Source of the DNA: a virus
Length of the DNA stretch: 64,000 bases
IMG/VR virus record: IMGVR_UViG_3300025121_000282
Coordinates: 248,001-312,000 of that record
Strand: one strand, 5' to 3'
Shown here one piece after another: positions 1 to 8,493 of this stretch. The translations under genes were made by a program, and so were the position numbers. The notes under the pieces are model-generated. The model was given only the letters and a program-made list of their open reading frames with translations. It was not told where the DNA came from and made no database searches. Positions within the stretch are counted from its first letter, which is position 1, and each line of letters starts with the position of its first letter.

Positions 1-3000
1 TAATTCAGTCCCAATTGATAGTGTTATGTCATTGTTGACTACAGACGAAACTTTTCTAATTAGTCTATTAGGGCTTTTGTCTGGTATAAATACCAAGTCT
101 CCCTCAGACACCCCTGTCAGGTTTGATACGAAATCTGTGAGTACAGTATCTGCAACTTGACATTCTCCGTAAACCCTATTTCTTTGGTTCGTTTTAAATA
201 TTCCACTCAGAGAGCCCATTGCCTCGGCATAATTTCTAATTAAATTTGAATCTCTCCTGGGCCTTCTTATGTATGCTTTTGTGTCCTCGTCATTAGAAGC
301 CGAATCGTACCATCTAAAAGGGTGGGCTGCATCATACCCGGGGTACACCAGTCCGGTAACTACCACCAGGGTGTCCCCAGTTGATAAATTGCTGCTTTCT
401 ACCAAGTATCGGCCAATGTTTGGCCCATACAAAATCAGTATTTGAGTACCGGGAGTAAATGTTTCAGTTAGATCTATGCTACGGCAAGTAATTCTTGAAA
501 GGGATGTAATGTCCACCATCACAAATTCGTCCACATCCATACACCCTCTGTCGATAAACCATTGTTTGTCGTTTCCAGAAGGGAAACACCCTTTTACTGT
601 TATGGTCGTCCCGTTGGAGGACAAAACTTCCCACACGCCATTACAAACCCCAACTCCGGGGACACCCTCGTCCACCGTAAGTTTTGATCCAACAGGTATA
701 CTCAGGAAGTTATCAGCCCCCAGGTCGTGCGTCAGAATGGTTGACGTTGAAACCGCCCCACTTCTACGGATAACCAGTCTATAAGTGTGGTTCGCCCCAG
801 CAATGTTAGAAAAGGGCACTCCTGCGTCTATTACAAATCTGGGGCTGGGTACATTGGTCATGGAGGCAATTTTGTACATGCCACCGTTTACTGCTGAGGT
901 TATAACCAAATACTCATCCCCAGTCAGTGCTGATATGCCGCTCGGGGCGTCTAGCAACAGTATAGTTGGGTCGGACACAACACCAGTGCCCTCTTCGTAA
1001 TCAATTTCGTAATCAATTCCAACCCCATCAATTTTCATCCCAACGTATACAGAGTCGGCATCACTGGACAGGCACATTTGCATGCCACCGCTGCCAGAGT
1101 TTGATGCCTCAGGGATCACAACCAAATCTCCTACTATGGTCGTGCTAAACCCGCCCGCTTGAGTGAGTGTCATTCCGTCCCCAGACACAACCCCTGCCAG
1201 ACCAGTCAGTGATTCTTGTGTATCTGTTAACATGGACTGTAAATATTCTAACACCAAACTTAACAAATAAGGTTCTGTGTTTAAACTTGTAACAGGTGTG
1301 GTGCTCGAAACAGGTAGTTTTGGCTGGATTCTAGGTATAGAAAGGCACTCTCTGTCATCAGTTCCCACACTATTCAGAGCAGGTATTTTTCTAGGGTTGG
1401 GGTCTGTCCATACAGTTTTAAATTTGAATTTTACTAATTGGTTTGGTTCCGGGTAGTATGCAGAATCACCCGGGTCGTGAGTTACAACCCCATCTTCGGT
1501 CACGTCAAAGTTGGGGCCCTCTTTCCACTTTGGGTCCAATGTGTAGACCGTATCTCCAGCGTACACGATATGTTCTACTGTGCCCCATGCATCAATGGGA
1601 AGTCTCAATTTTGCTAGCAGTACAATTTCTTCTTCAGTAGGCGCACCACCATTTTGAAGCGTGATGCTGGTGGTAGTAGAATCGGTAACTTTAGAACCCG
1701 GGGCTGCTACAGTGCCATCAAGCCGTACTATACTTATTACATCCCCAGCTATTATTTGTCTAACCCCGTTTGCATAATCATTTATCGGATTGTTTACAGG
1801 TATAATTACCGCGCCGTCATTAACCCCTGAAGTTACAATGCAAACCCCAGGTTTTTTCCATCCTCGCACCCTGGACGGGTGCTCAGTTTCCAAGTCAAAC
1901 ACATCATCATCGTCGGCATATTCTAATGAGGGGTCTGTTATACCCTCTTTTACAGACCAAGTCGGGAAAAATCTGCTGTACTTGTGTCTTTCCCATGCAT
2001 AGGCCCAGGTCCCCAACCAATCTATCCTGTAACCAAATGGGAAATTGGTATACGACTTTATTGCATCCTGGTTGTCTGGAGTGGGCTCCCCAATGGTTCC
2101 ACTACTAACAATTTCTTTTGGCCTGAGGCGCATGCATACCAAGGCATCGATGTCAGCCTCTGGTGTAAAAGTGCCATCAGCATCCCCCACGACTCTCCCA
2201 TCCACATTTGACAGTATCTCTTCAAATGAAATACACACGTCATTTACATATGATAAAAATCTTTTTGCCACATAGTCGGACGAAACAAGTTTGCCTCTTT
2301 TTGCTATAAACCCAACAGACCCATAGTCCCAATTTTCAGGCGTAGATGGTGTAGACGAGACCCCACGGGATGGCACCTGAGAACTGGTATCCGACTTCAG
2401 GTCTGCACTCACTTCTCCCAAAGTTGTGCTAATATGTTCTATTCTAAAATAGGTAGAATCGGGTGCAAAATAGTCAAACACACCAGACAAAGACTGACTT
2501 TTAAACCCGTCAGCGGTGGTGTCTACCATTCTGGTATATGACGCCCTAAATGACGATCCCGCTGGCAGGTAGTCTCTAGCTGTATAGGACGAGACTACCT
2601 TTTGACCTTCTTGTATTGGTGTTTTTAGTACCAAAACACGGGACCCCTCTATTTTATAACTTGTAGAGGTATACTCGTCTGAAGGGTCCTCATTTACAGG
2701 GCAAACCCAAACAGAAATTGATTCCGTAGGTATCATCTCTTTACTAAGTTTAAAATTTACCTCCCCGGTTGGAACCACAGGAAGGTCTGACCTATACACA
2801 TTCCCAGATACAGTGGTGCACGGAGATGGACCAACGAATGACACCACAACGTCGTCCCCGGACTGTTTAGCTCCGGACACCATTGCAGTGAACGACTTAG
2901 TACTCGTTACCCGCACTATGTGTCCTGGTTGCCAATTCTGAACCAAGTCATTTTTGGATGTAAAAGTGACGGACCCCACAGCAAAATCGCATGTGCCTAC

Positions 3001-5844
3001 AAGTGTGTAGTCACTACTTTCAAGAATTTTGGAAGATACCAGTACAATGGGTGCTGTATACTGACGACGAAGGTATTCGTCATCTGCAAGCGTGATAACA
3101 GTGGTATTCAGCCCCGGGTTGAAAACGGCTGTGTTGATGGTGTATGCATCACCATCAAATAACACGATGACACCGGCTAAACTTGAACGGTCGCCTACTA
3201 CACTAAACTCGTTTGTGTTTGACACCAACGAGAGTCTTGTGTCCCTCGGCGTGAAAGAAGTAGAAAATGCCTTCTCCCCTCCTAGGGCTGTTTTGGTCTT
3301 AAATTTTATTATTACGTTATCACTAATACCCACTTTAGCATTAGTGAACATAATTTTACTGTCGTCTATTGTATACTGGTCAGGACTTTTAATGGGCCTG
3401 CCCTTTATATATACCCTGGCAGAGCCGTCTACTACTTCGTGCCCTTCTGGGTTAAATGTTGCATAGGACAGGCTGTTATGTACAACGGCTGTGCTTGTCC
3501 GTTCTATTTCTAGAAATTCCTCAACCAGCACTCCAGGTTCATCCAGGTCTATGGGTTGATAATACTCCGCCAGTACTTTATCTTCAGACAGCAATCCCTG
3601 ATTTAAAGATATAGAGCCATCCGGTGAAAAGTTCACCTCGTTAAGTGGGTATTGGTACCCCACCCACACGTCTTCTTCTGGAAAGTTATCAAGTATGTTT
3701 TGACTAAAAATTATGTGTCCAGACCATGGGTCCACTGAGTATTCTAAATCATCCATGCTCTGGGGCTTAAGATGTATGCTGTACCTTAAATCGGAATCAC
3801 TGTATGCTATGTTTGGTGTTACTATAACTCTAGAGGGTGTGTCTCCTACCGGGGCGGAAACGCCAGTAACAGTATGGGTACTGGTAGTGACACCATGGAC
3901 CAAAATTCTGCTGCCAACTTCTACTAGGGTGTGTATTGGCAACTCGGATTCTGTGTCCTGGAACCAAGACGGTTGGCCCAATACAGTCTCTCCGGTGTAC
4001 CCTAGTATGGGGCTCACTTCCAATAAATCGGATTCTAAATCGATCCGTACCCTAGAATAGGAGGTTCTAATTTGAGGAGCACTGCCAACAGTGCTTTCTG
4101 CTTTATAAAAACGGTGTACAGACAGCAACGGTAAATTTAGAGTACACGGAGACAAAACATTATCTGCTAGTGTCTCTTCTGTTACAATGCTCTTAAGTGT
4201 AACAGACCCAGCACTAGAACTAAGAATGTACCTGTCAGAGTCTAATGACGCCCATGGTTTACCGTCCCTGTATTTATACTCGAATGAGTATTCTCTGCCC
4301 AATAAAACTGAGTGTGGTAGGTTTACGGCATATGTGTCTTCTGGCAAGCTTACTTCAAGGTTGTTCACCCGTCTGTGCAGCACCAATTCAGTTCCAGACT
4401 CAGATATTACATAGGCTCCATCTTTCCCTGATGGGGTAATCCCATCTTCCGCTAACTGGCCGGCAGGGAAAGCTCCAGATAGTGCTACTACATCAAATCT
4501 TAGATTGTTATTGTGTATAGGCGTCACAAATAGAGGTATTGTTGAAGAGCCCCCGATTTTAACATCAAATGGCTCGTCTGATGTGTATGAGCCTGTAGCG
4601 TATACGTCAGGTTCATTCCAGGTGGTTGGGTATGCTATGTTTCTAAAGAATCTACAGTGTATTCCGTCCTCGATATGGACGTCACCCGTCACCCAGTATA
4701 AATCCCAGTCCCCCTTGCTAGACCTATCAGAGGTTGAGGTTGTTATTTGACCTGTAGTTCTGCGTATGGCTATACTGCCCCTTTTGAGGTCTCCAGGGCT
4801 AGGGTCATAATCAACCCACTGAGGTTTAGAAAAAACATATGTGTTATCCCCAGACTTGGCATACACAAAGATTTCTCCACCCTCAGTCACTGGGCTACCA
4901 TATAAAGTTGCAAGTTCTGGGTTGTTTATTGTACCAATACTTCTTACATTCTCAAATGCATCCGGGTCTGAATAATCTGTACTAGGGCTAGTCACGGGCT
5001 GAGCTTGGGAGTTTAGCCCGTTGTTTACTCCTAAGTAATAGACATATCTACCACCGTACTCTGTTATATCTGCATCCGAAATAGTAACTTCACCCGTGTT
5101 TGATACATAAAATTCACCTGATACGGGGGTGTTATCACCTAGGTGCAAAGGAGGGTAATTACCAATTCTAATTATTGATTTTTCACCAGAGATGGGGACT
5201 GGCTGTAGGTATAAAATTTCACCAACTTTACCAATTACACCTGTACTGTCTTTAAAAGAAGCGAAGACATTTCCGAACCACATAACAGGGTGCGGTTCAC
5301 AGTCTACAGAGTTTATTCTTATTACATTATCTTGTTTAAAAAGAGAGACTGTCCCGGAGACTGGGATTTCCACTACACTGGTGGACAAATCGTCTACAAT
5401 ATTGATTGTGACAGCAACATCATTTATGGTTAGTCTAATGGACGCCGGAGTCTCTTCTGCCAAGTTGTAATTAGGCGATGGCTTAATCTGGATGTCTAAA
5501 TGGTCAGAATCACCTACTGTTATGGCTGCATTGGACGTAAGCACAGTGGGGGGTAACCCGGGTAGTGGGTCCCACCTTGACACAGAGCCATTCCACCCAA
5601 ATCTGGCTCTGTTTGGCTCATTCTTGGTCCAACGAAAAGACGCTAATGGTAGTTTTGCATTTTTGTTGGATTGAACTAGGTACTCTGCTCTGTTACCCGG
5701 GTTCTCGTCATTCGGGTCCCAAACGCTCTCATAATCATTTAGTTTTGCTGTAGGAACATACACGTCTGGGGGTAGAGTTGTAATCTTATTTGCAGACGAG
5801 ACTCTTGGTTTTTCTAAAGTGTACCCAGTAAATTTAAATGCCAT
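1..5844 (-). CDS. Giant virion structural protein, C-terminus beyond left edge
   Basis: An open frame without stops runs from an ATG at 5844 to the left edge, giving at least 1948 codons. The protein starts MAFKFTGYTLEKPRVSS and is rich in Thr, Ser, Val, Gly and Asp with few charged helical stretches, which suggests beta-structure. I recognise no named domain. It lies one base after the stop of the preceding gene (TGA, C, ATG), so translation is probably coupled. Its place just downstream of the baseplate hub and spike genes suggests a baseplate wedge, adhesin or fibre-type protein; that role is inferred only from position, size and composition. The frame was read over much of its length and stays open, so it is one long gene rather than a broken one. 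Confidence 0.85.
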   Translation of the reverse strand, partial: MAFKFTGYTLEKPRVSSANKITTLPPDVYVPTAKLNDYESVWDPNDENPGNRAEYLVQSNKNAKLPLASFRWTKNEPNRARFGWNGSVSRWDPLPGLPPTVLTSNAAITVGDSDHLDIQIKPSPNYNLAEETPASIRLTINDVAVTINIVDDLSTSVVEIPVSGTVSLFKQDNVIRINSVDCEPHPVMWFGNVFASFKDSTGVIGKVGEILYLQPVPISGEKSIIRIGNYPPLHLGDNTPVSGEFYVSNTGEVTISDADITEYGGRYVYYLGVNNGLNSQAQPVTSPSTDYSDPDAFENVRSIGTINNPELATLYGSPVTEGGEIFVYAKSGDNTYVFSKPQWVDYDPSPGDLKRGSIAIRRTTGQITTSTSDRSSKGDWDLYWVTGDVHIEDGIHCRFFRNIAYPTTWNEPDVYATGSYTSDEPFDVKIGGSSTIPLFVTPIHNNNLRFDVVALSGAFPAGQLAEDGITPSGKDGAYVISESGTELVLHRRVNNLEVSLPEDTYAVNLPHSVLLGREYSFEYKYRDGKPWASLDSDRYILSSSAGSVTLKSIVTEETLADNVLSPCTLNLPLLSVHRFYKAESTVGSAPQIRTSYSRVRIDLESDLLEVSPILGYTGETVLGQPSWFQDTESELPIHTLVEVGSRILVHGVTTSTHTVTGVSAPVGDTPSRVIVTPNIAYSDSDLRYSIHLKPQSMDDLEYSVDPWSGHIIFSQNILDNFPEEDVWVGYQYPLNEVNFSPDGSISLNQGLLSEDKVLAEYYQPIDLDEPGVLVEEFLEIERTSTAVVHNSLSYATFNPEGHEVVDGSARVYIKGRPIKSPDQYTIDDSKIMFTNAKVGISDNVIIKFKTKTALGGEKAFSTSFTPRDTRLSLVSNTNEFSVVGDRSSLAGVIVLFDGDAYTINTAVFNPGLNTTVITLADDEYLRRQYTAPIVLVSSKILESSDYTLVGTCDFAVGSVTFTSKNDLVQNWQPGHIVRVTSTKSFTAMVSGAKQSGDDVVVSFVGPSPCTTVSGNVYRSDLPVVPTGEVNFKLSKEMIPTESISVWVCPVNEDPSDEYTSTSYKIEGSRVLVLKTPIQEGQKVVSSYTARDYLPAGSSFRASYTRMVDTTADGFKSQSLSGVFDYFAPDSTYFRIEHISTTLGEVSADLKSDTSSQVPSRGVSSTPSTPENWDYGSVGFIAKRGKLVSSDYVAKRFLSYVNDVCISFEEILSNVDGRVVGDADGTFTPEADIDALVCMRLRPKEIVSSGTIGEPTPDNQDAIKSYTNFPFGYRIDWLGTWAYAWERHKYSRFFPTWSVKEGITDPSLEYADDDDVFDLETEHPSRVRGWKKPGVCIVTSGVNDGAVIIPVNNPINDYANGVRQIIAGDVISIVRLDGTVAAPGSKVTDSTTTSITLQNGGAPTEEEIVLLAKLRLPIDAWGTVEHIVYAGDTVYTLDPKWKEGPNFDVTEDGVVTHDPGDSAYYPEPNQLVKFKFKTVWTDPNPRKIPALNSVGTDDRECLSIPRIQPKLPVSSTTPVTSLNTEPYLLSLVLEYLQSMLTDTQESLTGLAGVVSGDGMTLTQAGGFSTTIVGDLVVIPEASNSGSGGMQMCLSSDADSVYVGMKIDGVGIDYEIDYEEGTGVVSDPTILLLDAPSGISALTGDEYLVITSAVNGGMYKIASMTNVPSPRFVIDAGVPFSNIAGANHTYRLVIRRSGAVSTSTILTHDLGADNFLSIPVGSKLTVDEGVPGVGVCNGVWEVLSSNGTTITVKGCFPSGNDKQWFIDRGCMDVDEFVMVDITSLSRITCRSIDLTETFTPGTQILILYGPNIGRYLVESSNLSTGDTLVVVTGLVYPGYDAAHPFRWYDSASNDEDTKAYIRRPRRDSNLIRNYAEAMGSLSGIFKTNQRNRVYGECQVADTVLTDFVSNLTGVSEGDLVFIPDKSPNRLIRKVSSVVNNDITLSIGTEL

Positions 5845-5845
5845 G

Positions 5846-6424
5846 TCAACTCACTATTCCGATGCTTACAGATGGTACAACAGAAAACGGGTACTGTGGG
5901 GTTCCGACAACAGTCAGAGGGCTTGCTGAAGCCAAAACTGAGGTGCACACACCATCGGCTATTGCCAAGGACATACTCTTCAGCATTTCTCCATCACCCA
6001 CTAAAGAGCTAAAATATCCTAATAGGAAATTATATAGTGTCACTGATGGAACTGCAGTGAAATTCGCGGTCCCAGACCCGCTCCCAACTATGGTAGGAGC
6101 AGTTATCAGCCCACTGCTGCTTACATACTCAGAAATTGTAGACCCAATTGCATAGGCTAAACTTTGTGAAGCAGACCCTACCAAACCGTAAGAACTAAAA
6201 CTAGCCACCATGATTTGACCCAGTGCAGGAGGAATTATAAAATTGCCAGAAGCTGACCCAGTACCCATAGGTCCGGTGCAAGTTGCATTCGCACTCAACA
6301 TCATTAAAAAATCGGAAACGCCACTAGAAATGGCTAGTGCCTCCGCAGATGCTTTCTGTCCAACTATACCCACTGAAGTGAATTTAGAAATAAGGGCGGA
6401 GGATAATACTTTAGCTACAATCAT
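5846..6424 (-). CDS. Small baseplate-region protein, function unknown
   Basis: 192 residues, starting MIVAKVLSSALISKFT. The start is chosen because its ATG overlaps the TGA of the spike gene (ATGA at 6424-6421). An upstream in-frame ATG would intrude 85 bases into that gene and is less likely. The sequence is hydrophobic, with many Ala, Gly, Ser and Val but no clear transmembrane stretch or signal peptide. It is sandwiched between the spike gene and the giant protein gene, so it is probably a baseplate component. I do not recognise the family. Confidence 0.7.
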   Translation of the reverse strand: MIVAKVLSSALISKFTSVGIVGQKASAEALAISSGVSDFLMMLSANATCTGPMGTGSASGNFIIPPALGQIMVASFSSYGLVGSASQSLAYAIGSTISEYVSSSGLITAPTIVGSGSGTANFTAVPSVTLYNFLLGYFSSLVGDGEMLKSMSLAIADGVCTSVLASASPLTVVGTPQYPFSVVPSVSIGIVS

Positions 6425-8487
6425 GACACTCTTACAAAAGGGGACCCAAAAAGTGGTAACCCCGTTATGTAGTCCAAATGCGGCCCCGGCATTGGTATGC
6501 CACCACACACCGCACCATAAATCGGAGACGGGCCTAATAACACCATAGGGGAAGCTACAATGTGTGTGGCAGAAGTTTGGATGATTGCCCCCGTGCAGGT
6601 CATCGTGATTGCCCCCGAACCAGTAGAAATAGCAACAGCCCCCGAACCAGTAGAAATAGCAACAGCCCCTACGCCTACCGAAACAGTATAAGACCCGGTT
6701 GCTATGTTATCAGTTATGGCGCCAGTCACTACATTTCTAGAAATGGAGCCAGCAACCACACTGGTCACGTCATTGCCAGCCAGTAAAGTTTTCTCTCTGT
6801 TACCAAGTAAAATTCTGATGGCGTCTGCAGTAGGACTTGGACGAAGCGGGTTGGCGTTTGCTATTGTTACCGATCTGCCTCCCCCGAATTGGGCGGAGGT
6901 GGCCCCTACTACGGTAGTGGTTTCGTCACCACCAACCATTCTGGTTTGGTCGTTTTCAGTTATTGTAGACGCTCTGGCGGCATTTATGCTCACGTTGCTG
7001 CCGCTTAGTATTCTACTTCCCTTCACATTCTCAGTTATTTTCCCTGAAATGTTTATTTCGTAGTCACCATTTACATCTTGTCTCCAGGCTAACCCGTTGG
7101 AATCCTTCCCAAAAGAAAAGTGCACCCCACCTTTCCCAACTACTTCTAGGCTTTTCCCACCCTCACCAGTTCCAGCGGATATGTCTATCTTGTTGGAGGT
7201 TTTTAGGGCAAAGCTGTTGTTGTTGCTGTCACCCCCTAGTACCACTAGGGCCCCACCCTCAAGATTTGCTTCTAAGCTTCTGCCAAGGCTCGCTGCAGAC
7301 GGTTTTGGTATGTGATACGAGTGCTTGCCATCCCAATCAACGACGTGGTATACGGAACGCCCATCAGCACGAGTCATGCGGTACAAGTGGCTCACTGCTC
7401 TCGTAGAGGTTTCCGAAGCCTCTCCTTGGGCATCGTTGACACCTACAAATTGCGGATTACCAGAGCCGGGAGCCGGGTCCTCGGTCCACATTATAAATTT
7501 AAGTGGTTTGCCGTACACGGGCAAATCGTTGAGAGCCAGAGATTTACTTACAAGGGTGCCGTCTATTATTTCTATTTCGGGAGGGTTTCTATTTAGTGTT
7601 TTTTCACCAGCCTCCGGGTTAACTGCTAAATTAGAGGTTCTTCGTATTTCAGTTCTGTGCTCTACCAGTATTGGGTACAAACCCCCCAGTGTCTGCCAAT
7701 GGCTGGCAACATAATTCAGTATGGTTCCATCTGGTGCAATGGACACATTGCCAATCATTGGGTTCGTATATGGAGAGTCCTTTATAAAATCCGGTACTGT
7801 GGCGTCAGATGGGCAATACAGATCATTTCTTTGGATAGGCCCAGAAAATATAGAGACGCCGCCATATGACTGAAAATTTTCATTTGCAGAAACTATAAAG
7901 GCGTGGTCTGAAGGCCTAAGCCTTATCTCACACCCAGTGGAATCTTGTAAGCTTACACCATCGTCTAGGTACAGGTCAGACCCATCTTTAGATGAAATTA
8001 CATACTCACCCGGGTACGACCTGGGTTTTACATGGCGAGTTACCTCTAAGTACCCCCTCATTCTTTCGGCTGTCTCAGGGTCTAAAAGGTCCGGGTCTAC
8101 GTCCTGGGTTACTCCCCCGTCATGGCCCTCTTTTGTTTGAGTGGGGTGCACCGATATAATGTATGGCTCGTAAATGTTAGAACCCGTATTTATCTCATAA
8201 AATCCACACAATACTTTGGTCCCAAACTCTAAAGTCATCCCGGATTGTGTCCTAGGACCTCCGGATGCCGGCATTCTTACTCCGGACCTTCCCCCCGTTT
8301 GACCTATCCAGGCCAAGTCCACTGTGTGGTTTTCTGCGTCTACAAAGGTAACTGTAGCAAATTTAGGCTTGCCCCTGTTTTGAGGACTATTTAAATCAAT
8401 GTTAGAAGGTAACTTCTCACCTGAGTTAGTATAAGCACCAGCGTGGCCAGGGGACCTCGATGCACTAGCAGAAGATGGCTTTCTCAT
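6421..8487 (-). CDS. Baseplate spike / tail-puncturing protein (gp5/VgrG-like)
   Basis: 688 residues. The N-terminal part (about 40-120) looks like an OB-fold module as in gp5/VgrG-type spikes (FATVTFVDAENHTVDLAWIG). The C-terminal third is a regular Val/Gly/Ser/Thr repeat region typical of a trimeric beta-helix needle, including two exact copies of a nine-residue repeat (GAVAISTGS). The last 30 residues (GGIPMPGPHLDYITG) could form a tip; no canonical PAAR HxH iron site is seen. It follows the hub gene directly (start 6 bases past its stop), the usual hub-spike order. In this family the protein sits at the tail tip and pierces the outer membrane. The family call rests on architecture and position, not on a search. 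Confidence 0.75.
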   Translation of the reverse strand: MRKPSSASASRSPGHAGAYTNSGEKLPSNIDLNSPQNRGKPKFATVTFVDAENHTVDLAWIGQTGGRSGVRMPASGGPRTQSGMTLEFGTKVLCGFYEINTGSNIYEPYIISVHPTQTKEGHDGGVTQDVDPDLLDPETAERMRGYLEVTRHVKPRSYPGEYVISSKDGSDLYLDDGVSLQDSTGCEIRLRPSDHAFIVSANENFQSYGGVSIFSGPIQRNDLYCPSDATVPDFIKDSPYTNPMIGNVSIAPDGTILNYVASHWQTLGGLYPILVEHRTEIRRTSNLAVNPEAGEKTLNRNPPEIEIIDGTLVSKSLALNDLPVYGKPLKFIMWTEDPAPGSGNPQFVGVNDAQGEASETSTRAVSHLYRMTRADGRSVYHVVDWDGKHSYHIPKPSAASLGRSLEANLEGGALVVLGGDSNNNSFALKTSNKIDISAGTGEGGKSLEVVGKGGVHFSFGKDSNGLAWRQDVNGDYEINISGKITENVKGSRILSGSNVSINAARASTITENDQTRMVGGDETTTVVGATSAQFGGGRSVTIANANPLRPSPTADAIRILLGNREKTLLAGNDVTSVVAGSISRNVVTGAITDNIATGSYTVSVGVGAVAISTGSGAVAISTGSGAITMTCTGAIIQTSATHIVASPMVLLGPSPIYGAVCGGIPMPGPHLDYITGLPLFGSPFVRVS
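6611..6664. repeat. Perfect 27-bp tandem duplication in spike needle
   Basis: Two exact adjacent copies of a 27-bp unit (6611-6637 and 6638-6664). On the minus strand they encode two identical nine-residue beta-helix repeats. The exact DNA identity suggests a recent duplication that lengthens the needle. Confidence 0.9.
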
Positions 8488-8493
8488 AACAAA

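Noticed and set aside
5846-6508. Longer start for the small baseplate-region gene
   Set aside because: It would overlap the spike gene by 85 bases; the ATGA-coupled start at 6424 is better supported.
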